This document shows, one piece after another, positions 1 to 12,161 of a DNA stretch of 64,000 nucleotides. Both the position numbers and the translations under genes were made by a program. Each line of letters begins with the position of its first letter. Position 1 is the stretch's first letter. The notes beneath the pieces are model-generated. The model was given only the letters and a program-made list of their open reading frames with translations. It made no database searches and was not told the DNA's origin. Source of the DNA: Trichosphaerium sp. ATCC 40318 (Eukaryota > Discosea > Flabellinia > Trichosidae); the NCBI GenBank assembly GCA_038496445.1, contig JALMLS010000208.1:62001-126000 (forward strand), in the 5' to 3' direction.

Positions 1-3000
1 CGCCAAGAATCCTTTCTGAATCTTAAAGAGCAAGGACAAGACGGCAACAAATAATCTTTGTTATGATTCTATTTTTCTTAGTTTTTTCTTACATTAATCC
101 TCTTTAGTTTTTCAACACCAGAGCTTCATAAACTGCTTTATCAGACTTTAACTGACTTGTGCACATATAATTTTGATTTAAGAGAGAGCTTGACTCTATC
201 ATCTTCTTTCATCCGATTCATCATTACAAAACTTGACAATGTTGATGTTAGTGTTTTGTTTTATACTATTTTAAGTCATTTCAAACCAAGTGGTATTCGT
301 CAGTTTGTGGGCCAAGTACGCTACTAACGCTATTTTAATTATGGTCTTTCATTTATTAGTTGTTTGTAGTCGTCTGCAATGGTTGGTATTCAGGTTTTTG
401 CTGATTTAGAACCAAGGTACACAACTGTAGTGTTAGGCTACTTTAAGAATTTTTCTTCGTCATCCAAATATGGCCTCTCACTTTGTTTCATAACCAAACA
501 GAGTAGTTTATGTTTTTTGCTCTACAATTACAGTTCTAATAAAATTAATAACATGCCTTTATTTATTAACAGTTTCGGTTAGGGCTAGAGAAGGAATGCT
601 TGAATGTGTCATCAAATGGATAAATATACGACTGGAGACAAACTTAAGAAAGAATAATGTTAAAAAACTGGCTACACCTAAGCTTGAGATGTTTACAAAC
701 GTAATTTACAACTACCTAATTGATCACTATGCAATGGAACAAGTGAGTGCTAAAATTCTTTTTGGAATTCAACTTTTATTCAAACAGTTTTCAATCAAGT
801 TTGTCATCTATCTCCAAAGTTTATGGTTTAACGAAAGCAGATAGCGCTATGTTTGAATCTTTAACTAAGAAACTAAAACGTTTAAATTTCTTACCTAGTG
901 ATCACATGTCACTGACTGATCCTTAACTAGGTTTCGTCATATCTTGGTTTGTGTACCAGACTTTGTACTGGAAAAGTATCACATGCAAGAGAGACAACGT
1001 TTAAGGTTAAGGATAATGATAAGGATGATAAGTATACCATCTTATGTCTTCCTTGTATGAGGCAATACATTGATAAAACAAAGAAGAAAAGTAACTGCAT
1101 ATCATACAATTACGCAAGTTCATCTCATTGTGGTTGTCCTGAGGCAGAAGATATCTTTACCCCACAAGTAAACACGATTGATAAGCCTATTTCTTTGGAA
1201 CGAATAAGTAACGGAAAGATAGTCATCAAACAAGGCACGAAACAAGCAATCTTGTTTTTTCAGAGAGCATGTTTTTTTTTAAATATCTTGCATCTACATG
1301 CGCAAATCACGTGCAATTATATTCTCATTAATTTATTATCTCAGATATACTACCAAAGCATGTTGTAGTAAAAGACCGCCCAGATTGTCAAATAATAATA
1401 ACATCAACTCCTAAAAAAGGTACTTGCCTTGAACCAAAACCAGAGTGCTCGCCAATAGCTTGAATATACTAATTTGTTGTTGCAAGTTATGATCTTCTCT
1501 GAGCAAGTATTTGGAGATCCTCAAAGAAAACCAGATAATGGGTTCACGTACTTTGAAGTGGCACCTGTAGATCCTGGATATCAAATTTCAATGTCCATTG
1601 GCGTATCACCTATATCATTCTATGCAGAAAAACCACCCGAGAAACCTAGTTACAATCAGGATGTTACTGGGGGTTTAGGTCCACCTCCACTAACTCCTGA
1701 ACCAGAAAAAGTGGAACCAAGTGTACCAAAACGTGTTATAAATGATAGAATGCTTGGTGACGTAATTGGTATGGAGTGAACTTCTTAAACTCTATTTTTT
1801 TTGAATTGTTTTTACTTCCTTGACTTATTGTCTATTAGAGTCAATGGGTTATTGTTCTACTGATGGTAAATTGAGATATCGTGATGCTACAGGCAAAAGA
1901 GATGAGGTTTTAATTGGACCACCATACTCAGCTGGTACGTCATGACTTGTTTCTGTTTTTTCAAAATAGCTAGAAAAAGTTCTATAGAAATTTGAGTCTG
2001 TGCCCATCCTGAGCACTCTGTTATACTAAATTATATCATATATTTTAATACTAGTGCGCCTTGTTGTTGGTAGGCTATAAATACGTTATCTTCTTTTTTA
2101 TTGTGTTTTGATAAAGAAGTTTATTTTTTCACAAGGTCAACGTATTGGATGTGGTGTTACTTCAGCAGGTGATGTGTTTTTTACACATCAAGGCAAATAT
2201 ATTGGAAAATCCCCATTGAAGGTAGTATCAGACATAAAATACCATGCGGCAGTGTCTTTTGCGAGTAGATTCACAGCAATCAAATTTTACACAAAACCTC
2301 CTTTTTTTTTCGATCCAGAGAGTCTCCAAGACAATGTCGACAAGTACATTGGTGGATCTTATATTTGGCCTAAAGCTTTTCCAGAAGCTATTAGTGCTTT
2401 TGTAGATAATTTCGGTGAGATAAAGCCTAACCTAAGAGATGTTGGTGAAGAAATGATAAAGAGAGGTGGATTTGAAAAAGAGAAATGGGAACACATAGAA
2501 TCAGCGCTCCTTGGAACTGAAGCTCCAGGCTGTATTAAACTAAAGCAAGATCAAGCAGCTAAACAGCAACAACCTATTGAAGAAGAACAATCAGGTTTTA
2601 ACTGGGGTGAAAACCCTCCACACAAGCAACAAGAACAAGCTGGTTTTAACTGGGGTGAAAACCCTCCACACAAGCAACAACAAAATCAAGAAGATGACTT
2701 TTGGGTTAACAAAGCAAACGAGGTACCTGTTCTTGTTTTTTTCTCATAATTTAACTGACCGTTTGAAGAAACAACTAGAGCCTCATGTGAGACCTAAGCG
2801 CAAAGCGCCTCCTCCAAAGAAGAAGCAAATTATTCTTGTATGCGTACAAGAGTTTAAGGCTGAACAAGGAGGAGATATGTCTGTAGAACCAGGAGACATG
2901 ATAACACTACTTGAAGACTATGGAAATGGTTGGATATCTGGTGTTAATACTACTACTGGAAGTCAAGGCGATTGTCCAAAAGATTGTTGTATGGATAGTG

Positions 3001-3074
3001 AGGCAGCAAGTAATGGAGGAATCAGTGTTAAACCGCCATCTTTACCTTCATTTTCAGACTTTGCATCTAAATAA
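1..3074 (+). CDS. SPRY- and SH3-domain protein (5' partial, multi-exon)
   Basis: Several exons can be chained on the plus strand. Open segments lie near 111-316, 578-740, 959-1250, 1345-1420 and 1490-1776. The part near 1838-1935 plus 2132-2260 is SPRY-like: 'YFEV' at 1550, then 'GYCSTDGKLRYRDATGKRD', then 'GQRIGCGVTSAGDVFFTHQG', the usual IGCG...G.vFFT.nG core. A Gln-rich linker carries a tandem repeat of FNWGENPPHKQQ (2595-2690). The C-terminus, after a basic Pro stretch, is SH3-like (VQEFKAEQGGDMSVEPGDMI...GWISG). SPRY and SH3 are protein-interaction modules, so a scaffold or adaptor role is likely. The N-terminal exons contain a Cys-rich patch (LCLPCMRQY..., HCGCPE) that I do not recognise. 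The start lies upstream of the window. Some exon joins are uncertain, especially around 900-960. Confidence 0.6.
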
Positions 3075-4202
3075 ACTTTTTTTGACTACAATACATCGCC
3101 CACAGATTCTACTTGCAGAATTACAAACCATTTTCTTTGTTACTGGGTAGGATTATGCAGTCACACCAAGGTCTACTTATAGCCAAGTCCTTTGTCAGTC
3201 GGCAGTAATTGCTGAGCACTGGTATTGGAATTATGTTTCAACATTTTTTTGGGTTAGCATTCTTGTGCAAGCCTAAGCTACGCTGCCGTAGTTTTGTGTA
3301 CACGCATACAGGCTAACTTGCTTTGGATTTCCTTACACATGTGCAAGTGAATCACTTAGAATGGCACATTTTTATGCTTCAAAAATGGCCAGTTTTCTGT
3401 GTAGATTTTTTTTCAATCTGTCAACATATAAGGCCAACGCGGTCCAAACAACAAACAGTTGTAACAGATGGGTTTAGATATATATATAACTTCTGCCCCA
3501 CTTAAACACAACTTTTTATACTTGCAGAGAGACTGACATATCATGAGCAAGTGCTCAAGGAGACGTATGCTGATACTTTCCTTATTAGGCAACAGTTCTT
3601 GTCCTTTTTAGTAAATAATTTTTCTCACGCTTAGAACATAATTTTACGCTTTCAAACTCCATATCCTCATTTAACAGTACGTTTTAAAGCCGATAAGCGT
3701 GTGTGGAACGCTTACGTAATCTAGCTTGTGTGGACTGTGAACTATCTATTTTTCTTTTTACATCTATGCTGCAATGTCTACCAACACTCAAGTCACTATC
3801 GCTAGTTATAAAACAACAAATAAACAGTGAGTTTCAGGCCTGGATAAGTCGCAGTTCATGACTTTAAGACGCTATGTTGTTAACAATTTTCGTATATGAC
3901 TTTGAACTTAGTGTGTGACTGTGACATTATCTTGTTAACGTGTACTACACACTACTGCTATGTACAATCTGTCTCGAACAAGCACCTCGTCTCAATGTAA
4001 AAGCATCAAAAATTAACAGTTGATTTCGGGCTGAGATACAGTCACAGTCATAAGTTTCAATTCATCATCAAAAAGTACAAGTCATAAATTAAAGACAACA
4101 ATTAACGAAAACACTCCTCTTCATTGTGAAGCAACCTATTGATAAACAATATGAGCTCTAGTACGTGTTTGGTAGTAAATTAACCTATTTTTCTTTTTTT
4201 CG
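3075..4202. other. Intergenic, no gene recognised
   Basis: This interval of about 1.1 kb separates two plus-strand genes. It has only short, stop-rich ORFs with no recognisable family. AATAAAC directly overlaps the stop of the upstream gene and may supply its polyadenylation signal. I see no tRNA or hairpin terminator. Confidence 0.5.
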
Positions 4203-7200
4203 ATGTACTTATGCGCAATAGAGGGCAAAATGAGTACTAAGTTTATCACACGGTTCATTACTCACGTGAAGGGGAAAAAAACGCAGTACATTAACAGTCT
4301 TTGTGTGAGCATGAAGATAAAGCCTCCTCATACTCCTGACGCTCTGGCTAACCACGTAGAAACAAGTACGTTCGATAACTTGATTTTTGATGCTTTTTCT
4401 TTTGTCGTTTCATCATTGTTCATCTTCTTTCGTGTACGCTTTGCTTTACAACTTTAACAACGCAACAGCGCGTATTACGCCCTAACAGTTGCTTTTTTTT
4501 CATTTTATCTTTTTACAAACGTTAATGCCATTTTTCTCGTAAACTTAGTAATACGCACTATTTTACCCTTAAATCCGTCATGGCGTCACTTTGTAAACCG
4601 TTTTTAATTCATAAATACTCTTTTTTTTTTTTTTCTCTTTTTTTTTATTTTGCTTACCTTGTCACCAGGAAAGTTACTGGCGCTTACAAATGATAAACTA
4701 CGAGCCATGCGAAAGAAACAAAAAATAGACGGCAAGCCCTCAACAAAGGCAGAGTTGGTGTGGAGTTATTTATCACACACATCCTCCAGGTTCGTAGAAC
4801 AACTTTACATTTGTGTTGTTTTGAAGCTCACTTATTATTGTATTAGCTACTGTCAAGCCTACACGAAAAAGAAAGGCTGTACAACCAGCAGCCACAAGTG
4901 AATCTAAAAAGCGGCGACATGAAAAAAAATCGAAAAAAACAAACCGTCTTGTTCTAGAACGACAGCACAGTGAGCCTTTCGATAACAGGATATTGGTACG
5001 AGTTTTTTAGTTAATACATGAAAGCGAATGTACTAACACCATGTTAATAGGCGCTGGAGAACAAGTACGAAACACTAGCTACCGGACAAAAGGAAATGGA
5101 AGTAAAATTTGCAATTGCAGAGGCTGATATAAGTGCATACAAAATCCGTATTAGCACTTACGAAAAACATACTGCAGACTTATTAGAGAAAATTACCAGA
5201 GCTGAAGACAGAGCTGCCAGAGCTGAGGAGCAAGCTGCCAGAGCTGAGGAGCTTGAGCAAAAGAATAATGAGGAAATTGCTAAGTTGAAAAAAAAAGCAG
5301 CTGAGCTCAAGAAACAAGCGGCTGAGATAAAAAAAGAAGCAGCTGAATCAAGAAAGCGTTCGTCAGAATTAAAAAAGATACTTGAAGCGAAAGAGAAGAA
5401 ACTTGGTGATTTACAAAGAGAAGCTGCCACATTCCGACAAATAATTGTTGATGTTAGAAAGGAAAAAAATGCTGCACTTGCCCACCACGATGAACAAATT
5501 GCTGAGATAACATGCAGGTTAAACTCAGCAGCTTTTAAGGCATTTAGCAAAGTTTCAATTATGGGTACATTTTTTTTTTTTGGCTCTTTTTTTTTTTGTT
5601 GTTGTGCCCACCTAACTTTTGCTCAAGACTATACTTGTTGCTTTGAACAGCTTGATCTAAAAAGCAAGATTATGAAGAAAGCAAAAAAGTGGATTGCTGA
5701 AAACCTCGATGCGACCATGTTTCCTCACTTTACAAAGACATTGCTTTCCGAGCTCAAAATTCAGGAAAAAGAGCTTGCTGAGTATGAGCGACGCGAGATC
5801 AAAAAAGTTGATAACACTGAGCATGCCCTTAACGCTCTTATATTTAATATAATGAAAGAAATGGAATTGCCACATTTGAAGGTGATAGACACTCACGCTG
5901 AGGCATCTTTATTTTCGTTCAAGGGATTTGGCATTGTTAAAAAACATTTACCTGATTTGGTATTCACTGCCAACATACAAGGCATTGATTCAAAACGTCC
6001 TAACCCGCTCCAAATCGTTATGACAATGGAAATTAAAGTTGGTACCATTGCTCCAAGGCATTTAGGACAAGCAATGTACGTTAAAACTATTCTCTAGTCA
6101 CTTTTTCTTTTCTTTTTTTTTGATTTTTTGAATAAATTCATCTGACCTAATCTGTTTAGGGTTTCCTTGGCCAACTTCATGGCAGTACAGACACCAAGAA
6201 CAACTATGACAAGTATAGTATTGAGCGAAACTGAGGTCAAATTTGTTCGCTTGGTCTGGGACAATCAAAAAAAGGATTATCACTATGAGGTAACTGATAA
6301 ATACGCAACAAATGAGGAAAATGCTGAGGGCTGCAAAATGCTGAGAGATATCCTAAGTTGTACACCTGAAGACCTTGGGTGGTCGCTTCCTGCGTTTACT
6401 GTTAATGGTTGCGATTACGCACCAAAACAGCAAATAGGCAGTGGCGCAACATCGACTGTATATCGCATTACAGTTACCAATACAGAGAACACAGATGACA
6501 TAGAACACGTTGAAAGAGAGGAAATGGCTGTCAAGGTGTTTAAAACCCTTTATGGTGACATTGCTGATGATGAGAAAACAACTCTGGAGGAGTTAAAACC
6601 ATTCAATATTCCAGGCGTTCCAGTACTTGTACGTTTATTTCTTTACCATTTTTTTTTTGTATTGACTTCTGTATTAGGTGTACTGGGGAAACAGCTCAAC
6701 TCGATATATACCATGTCATGACACCTATATGTGGTCCTATAAAACATATATCAGATTGTCCATCGTTTTCTCTGCTTGTAGAACTACTCAGGAGTGTTCA
6801 CAACGCTGGATATGTGCATCGGTACGCTCATCGGGTTTTTTTTTTCAAACGTTTTCACATTTTCTTACTTTTTTAGTGATGTGAGCGATGGTAACATATT
6901 GGTCAGAGATAAACAGCTTTATCTCATCGACTGGGGTTGTGCTTCCCGAGTAAATACTGAACAATATTACCAAGGCACATTGTTCTTTGCACCTGATGAA
7001 ATAGTGTCAGCTTTCATTGCAAAAAAAAAAATTGTATTCGAACCCTGTCATGATCTTATGGCATTGGTTTATGTCTTTATGAGATTTCGATGTTATACAC
7101 GACTCTTGAGGCAACTCAAAGAATTGTATTCAGAAATAAAATGGAGAGATAGCAAGAGTGTCAACCAAAAAACAGATGACATGGAAATTGACGGTGTGGA

Positions 7201-7399
7201 TAACTCTGACCGTGGCAACGAAGAAGATGATGGTACTACTAAAAAAGCGTTCTATACAAACCAGGAAGCTTTCAACAACTTTTATCAAAAACGCAAGGAA
7301 TTGATGGAAGGAAAGTTCTTAAAGCCCATGAAGTATGCTATGGACTGCAACTATGAAGCACTCATTGAATATTTCAATGACTTTTTCTGTGGTGTTTAA
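4203..7399 (+). CDS. Crinkler-like nuclear protein: SAP, NLS, coiled coil, PD-(D/E)XK nuclease and protein kinase
   Basis: Exons near 4203-4370, 4670-4790, 4860-4995, 5052-5540, 5650-6090, 6160-6630 and 6880-7399 give one chain. First comes a SAP-like helix pair (LLALTNDKLRAMRKKQKIDG...KAELVWSYL), which is a DNA-binding module. Next is a bipartite basic NLS (PTRKRK...KKRRHEKKSKK). A long charged coiled coil with EEQAARAEE and KKKAAELKKQ repeats follows. Then comes a nuclease-like segment with PDLVF, MEIKV and GQAMYV, matching the D...ExK...Q pattern of PD-(D/E)XK enzymes. Last is a kinase with Gly loop IGSGATSTVYR, Lys in MAVKVFK, catalytic DVSDGNIL and metal-binding LIDWGCA, as in FunK1/Crinkler-type kinases. 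REase-kinase fusions with coiled coils are typical of Crinkler-RHS-type effectors. The N-terminus MYLCAIEG only weakly recalls the LFLAK-type header. All key residues are present, so it is probably active. Confidence 0.7.
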
Positions 7400-7877
7400 A
7401 CAATAATTAAAAATAACGACTGATTCTCATTATGTACAAAGAAAAAAAAACAAAATAAAAAAAGTTGAGTCGATATGGTTTTTTTTTTTGTTTTTAAGTT
7501 GATTCTTCAGTTTCACCTCAATTGTCAACCTTCAGTTTTTTTTTACACGTGCTATCATATAATACAATCTTTGCCTTTGTCCAAGCCTGTTCTGGCAACA
7601 GACGTTAGATAGAGGTCAAGAGTGGGTAAAAAAGTAGCACAACATCCATAGCAGTAGCACTTTTTAGCGCTTTTTCAAACATCTCAACTAGAGCTGAAAA
7701 CCCTCAATTACGCTATAACTTAAAGTTGATGTGTTCAGTGCTTTCGATGCACCTTCTGTACTTTGTGTTATAATTAGCAATTGTACATAACCTAAAACCA
7801 AAACCAAAACTAGTTGTTTGTTCTAAAAATTTAGCATCTTTGGGTGATAGTCAAGGACATTTATTATTGAGTATTAC
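7400..7877. other. Intergenic between convergent genes
   Basis: This is AT-rich spacer between the 3' ends of the Crinkler-like gene and the fucosidase gene. It holds poly-T and poly-A runs and one CACGTG (about 7544). No ORF or structured element was recognised. Confidence 0.5.
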
Positions 7878-10369
7878 TACTTGATACCCATCAACTTAAA
7901 TACCCAAGCGTGAGTCATATCAGATTTCAAGAGTGTCTCATCTGGCATTGTGATTGTCAAACCTAAAACTGAAGTGAATAGGTGTCTTCCTCTTCTTCTT
8001 TTTTTGTGATTTCACTGTACCTCCAGAACAAGTAGATGACACAGATCCGTAACCCAACAACATCACTTTAGAATCCGTACTACATATTGGTGCTGATAGT
8101 ACAAGATTCTTTGTAGGCCACTAAAAGTTGTGTCAATGAGGATCGAAAAAAAAATCAAAAAAACAAACATCACAGTTTGCTGTTGTTACTGACCTTGAAC
8201 GTTATTGCATAAACAGCGTCACTTGTAGATGTATAGAATAACTCATCTGGAAAACAGATTTAGTAAGTATATGATTAAGAAAATAAAAAGAGAGCAGATT
8301 GTTTTTAAAATCACTTTACCATCAGTTTGGTTTTGAGCTCTCCAAGGTTTTGTCTCATAAATCGCCTCGCCATTTATTTTTAACCATGCGCCCATTTGCC
8401 TTAATCTTTCCTCAAAAACAGGTAATATACGACCATCAGCTAGGTTAGTGTTTAGTAATCGGAATAAATTAGCACGTGTTTCTAGAATCAACAAAAATCG
8501 TTTGTTTTCTTAGGTGCAGAAATATAAAGTAATTTTCGCGTTTACCTGTAGGACCAACATTGAGTAACAAGTTTCCTCCATATGCCACAGTTGTAACTAG
8601 TTCGTTCAGTAACTCATCAACCGATAGGTACATGTCAAGAGCAGAATTTCTGTTGTAGCTACAATGAAGAAGGTAAAAAAAACTAATACAATTTGTAAAA
8701 AAATACAAGTTACCCCCATGAAGACGAGTCTATTGTCATTGCGTTCTCCCACTTATGTTCAACAATTTTACCAGGATTGTATCTATATGAGAGAATGTTT
8801 AATATTATATATGTAGTGTAATAAAGCAACACCGTTCAACGAAGATGACGAACAAAACAATAGATCTTCCAAAAAAAAGTACCTGTCTTTGCAAGTCCAA
8901 TATCCGCCATGCTATTTACAAGTATTTAGCTTTTGGCTATATTATTTTAATTTAGCTACCTTGCAATTATCGTCTTTACCCCATCTATCATTTACAACAA
9001 TACTATCCTATTCACGCGATCAGTATAAACTTACCATTCGAAAAACAGAAGCTATTATTAGGTACTTTGACAGGTGATTCATTATACAACCACGCTAGAA
9101 ATTCCTTCGACTTCCAATATGTATCAGACATTTCCCTTTGATTTCAATTTAATATCAGATCAGATAGCATAATCACTCTTTGAGAGGAAAGACAAAGAAA
9201 GAAGAAAAAAAAGAAAAATAAATAAAAATTACCAGTCTCCGTCAGCCCATATCAATTCAGGCTTGTACTTCATTACAATATCATGAAGTTGTGGTGAAAG
9301 TATAGTATCAACATAAACAGTTGTGTTACCCTTATTCGCCTTATCAGCGAGATACAACGGGTTAAACCACTCCTTTAAAAATAATAAGAAACCAACAGAC
9401 CAAGAAAAAAAACATACAAATAAGCTGTGATAGAGACCCATGTGGAGTCCAGTCTTTCTCACTGCATCAGTCAATAACCCAACGCTATCTTTAAAGTACT
9501 TAGATTAACTAATACATCACGCGAGTGTCATACCTTGGTGAGGACCAGTATCAACAGAGTTCCAATTCCAAGCTTGAGGAGAAGGCCACTAACGGAAACA
9601 ATCAGCGCACTTTATCACGTGTTGCTGAGGTAAGTTTCTTACGTTACAAAATCCTTCGTGATGTTTAGACGTCAATACAACATATTTAGCGCCACTTGCT
9701 GAGAAAATAGAGGCCCATTCAGTAGCATTAAAAAGCTCCGCTTTGAACATAGGCTACAAAAAGCACAGTTAATTAAACTATGCCTCACTACAGCCTGAGT
9801 TTACACGTACCGCGAAATCAGGATACGTAAAATCTTTACCGTATACACGGTCATGAAATGCCACAGTGCAAGGATCCCTGAAAATCAACTTGTTAGGCAC
9901 AAACGAATGGAAAGGTAAAAAACTTTTCAGTTTGTTTTTTTTTGGTTTTTTGGAAAAATCTTGTACTTATTCCCATCTAGATGCCACCAATACCATTCAC
10001 CAGATGCTCCACCCTTAAGAAAAGAGGTTAAACGTATGAAAAGCAAGAAACAATAACGTACACCAGTACAACCGTAAGACGGAACAGAAAAAACGCCCCA
10101 ATGGATAAAAATGCCAAACTTCGACTGGTCGTACCTAACAAACGCGAGGTTAGTATTGTATGGATAAATTAAGGTACCGTTGGAAAATAAAATGTCACGT
10201 GACAAAAGATGATTAAAAGATCAGTTCTGAGACGGTTTAAAGCGAAAAAAAGTAATATTTACCACTTTGGTAGAGGTCTAGAATCAAGACTCTCCCATGT
10301 AGGTTTGTACTGTGCTGTCACGTGCGTGATAAATAGAAGCGCTACTATAGCACCCAACGTATGTTTCAT
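7878..10369 (-). CDS. Secreted alpha-L-fucosidase, GH29
   Basis: Removes alpha-L-fucose from glycans, probably in the lysosome or outside the cell. The start at 10369 gives a signal peptide ([19 protein letters not shown]) followed by [16 protein letters not shown]. Diagnostic GH29 segments follow in order: [21 protein letters not shown] (10130-10060), [43 protein letters not shown] (the Asp here is at the usual nucleophile position), [12 protein letters not shown], and the C-terminal [25 protein letters not shown]. The last exons continue with a beta-sandwich-like tail ([29 protein letters not shown]) and end in MGIK at 7878. About ten short introns are needed, many with gtac donors. The gene looks intact. 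Confidence 0.9.
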
Positions 10370-10669
10370 ATTCGCGTTAACTTATGCCTTTGTTATTGTG
10401 AATGATAAAGTCAAACAAAAACGCTTAAATTTCTAGCGTTGCTTAAGTCACTTTCAATAACCACTAATACATACATTAGCCAAAGCTTCCAACAAACCAC
10501 CTCTCAAGTACGTTTATGTTTGGACTTATTTAATAAGTCCTTTAACAAAAAAAAAGTTGTCAATCAATCATGTGTAAAAAAGGATGGTAGACAAGGAAAC
10601 CAAGCTACCCATTAAAAAACAAGTGTGTAGTTGGTTGAAAGTTGACTGTTTAACACCATATGGCAATGA
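10370..10669. other. Intergenic
   Basis: This is the upstream side of the fucosidase gene. It is AT-rich with no recognisable coding signal until the kinase relic begins near 10670. Confidence 0.4.
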
Positions 10670-10935
10670 TGTTGACGTAACATATTGGCCAGAGATAAAC
10701 AGCGTTACCTCATCGATTGGGTTGTGCTTAGTAAATACTGAACAAGAATATCAAAGCACCTGATGAAATGGTGGCTGCTTTCGTTGCAAAAAACAAGATC
10801 ATATTCGAACCTTGTGATGATCTTGTGGCATTGGTCCATATCTTTATGAGATTGTACTGCCAGAAATCACTCTTGAGGCAACTCAAAAAACTGTATTTAA
10901 CAAATACAGTTGGAAAATGACGAGGATGTCAACAA
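10670..10935 (+). pseudogene. Decayed copy of the Crinkler-like kinase C-lobe
   Basis: The nucleotide sequence closely parallels 6885-7150 of the intact Crinkler-like gene. Shared blocks include 'acatattggccagagataaa' against 'acatattggtcagagataaa', the codons for LIDWG...NTEQ, APDEIV, KIVFEPC.DL.ALV..FMR, and LLRQLKELY. A small deletion, lost codons and frame changes (for example a stop soon after the NTEQ motif) remove the reading frame. Only the catalytic-loop-to-C-lobe part is present. It is a relic of a partial duplication about 3.7 kb from the source, showing that this family has been copied locally. Confidence 0.85.
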
Positions 10936-12161
10936 CAAAAAAAAGAACAAATCTTACTGTAACGTGTATTCAAAGGTTGTTAATAATCATAATCTTGAGC
11001 GTGTTTTATTTCTAATTGTATGGCTACAGTTTAGCTCAACTGACCTTCAGGTTCGCCAAATGCTGAACGTAACATGGCTTTTTTCATTCCATTTTTAAAG
11101 GTGAGTTTACTCTCGTTACAATACTCTGCAAGCATTTTAGCTACATTCACTGACTTGCTTCTTGGTACGCATCTGATGATGCCTAGAAATAAGATAAGTG
11201 AGAGGCTTAAAAGGTTGACTTACTGGCACATTGAGCAACGCTTAAGGAAAGGTTTTTGTCCTCTAGAATTTCTTCAGTTTTTTCCTCCTTCTGTGATGTT
11301 CTCCCTTTCTTTATGTAGTCCTTGATAACGTTCGCTTCTGATTCAGTTGCTGCTCTTATACAAGTGCCTTTCTTTGCTCCCACACTCATGCTGTTGTTGT
11401 TTAGATTGTTGTTTTAAAACTGTGAATGTTATTTAAACGCTTTGACTGGTGCTGTTTTTTAGAACATTTGATGAACAGTATGACTGACAAACCTGTTGGC
11501 GAATCTTATCTTGTGTGCTTCGTGTGGTGCATTTTTAAAGGCGTAGCAGCTCTTTTTCAAAGCATAGTCTTTTTTTTTCTGATTAGTTAACAAATAGAGT
11601 CTTTGTTTTTAAAGATTCACCATGTATGTTTGACTGAACTTTGACACGTGTGTGTTTTATCCATTAACATTGCTTGAATAATGTGTTTGGAGCTTCACTG
11701 TATTCTGGGAATCGGTTACATCTGGAAAAACTAGATTTTTCTTTATCGCAAGCTTTCGTGTTTGATTATCAACAAATAATCCGACGCACAGAATAAAGGA
11801 GTTTAATAAAATACTTACGGAACTGGCCATGACAAACACCTGTTTTGTATTTAGTCATGGTTATAATTTCGTTGAGGGCTTATCAATGCTTGATAAGTTA
11901 CAGGTAATGCACAAGATACATTGCCTTCTTCTGTTGAAAACCAAACGGTTTTTGGTACATTGATACAAAAACAACTTTTCAGAAAGTGGAAAAACGTGAT
12001 ATAACTAAAAGCCTACAAACACCAATTTATTCACATACATGGCTAAGACTGAAATACGTAAAACAGACCTTATAAGTTCACAAGGTCCAGAAACAAGCTC
12101 AATGTTCATCTATCACATTTTGCTAATTCTGCCATTGTTTTCCGAACTAAACACTGTAAAC
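10936..12161. other. Mostly non-coding, small ORFs only
   Basis: Two short minus-strand ORFs are the only candidates. One, at 11207-11389, is described separately. The other, ATGGCCAGTTCC at 11829, could splice over a gtaagt intron to a short tail ending near 11657. No product is recognised. Part of the interval is probably promoter for the pectate-lyase-like gene at 12162. Confidence 0.4.
11207..11389 (-). CDS. Small hypothetical protein, charged
   Basis: ATG at 11389 opens about 60 codons rich in Lys and Glu (MSVGAKKGTCIRAATESEAN...KKGRTSQKEEKTEEILEDKN). The composition looks coding and is soluble and hydrophilic. No family is recognised, and the 3' end may continue through an intron. This could also be a chance ORF. 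Confidence 0.25.
   Translation of the reverse strand: MSVGAKKGTCIRAATESEANVIKDYIKKGRTSQKEEKTEEILEDKNLSLSVAQCASKSTF

Noticed and set aside
5158-5550. Minus-strand 130-codon Ser/Ala/Phe-rich ORF
   Set aside because: It is the reverse of the Lys/Glu/Ala coiled-coil exon. Low-complexity coiled coils commonly give open antisense frames.
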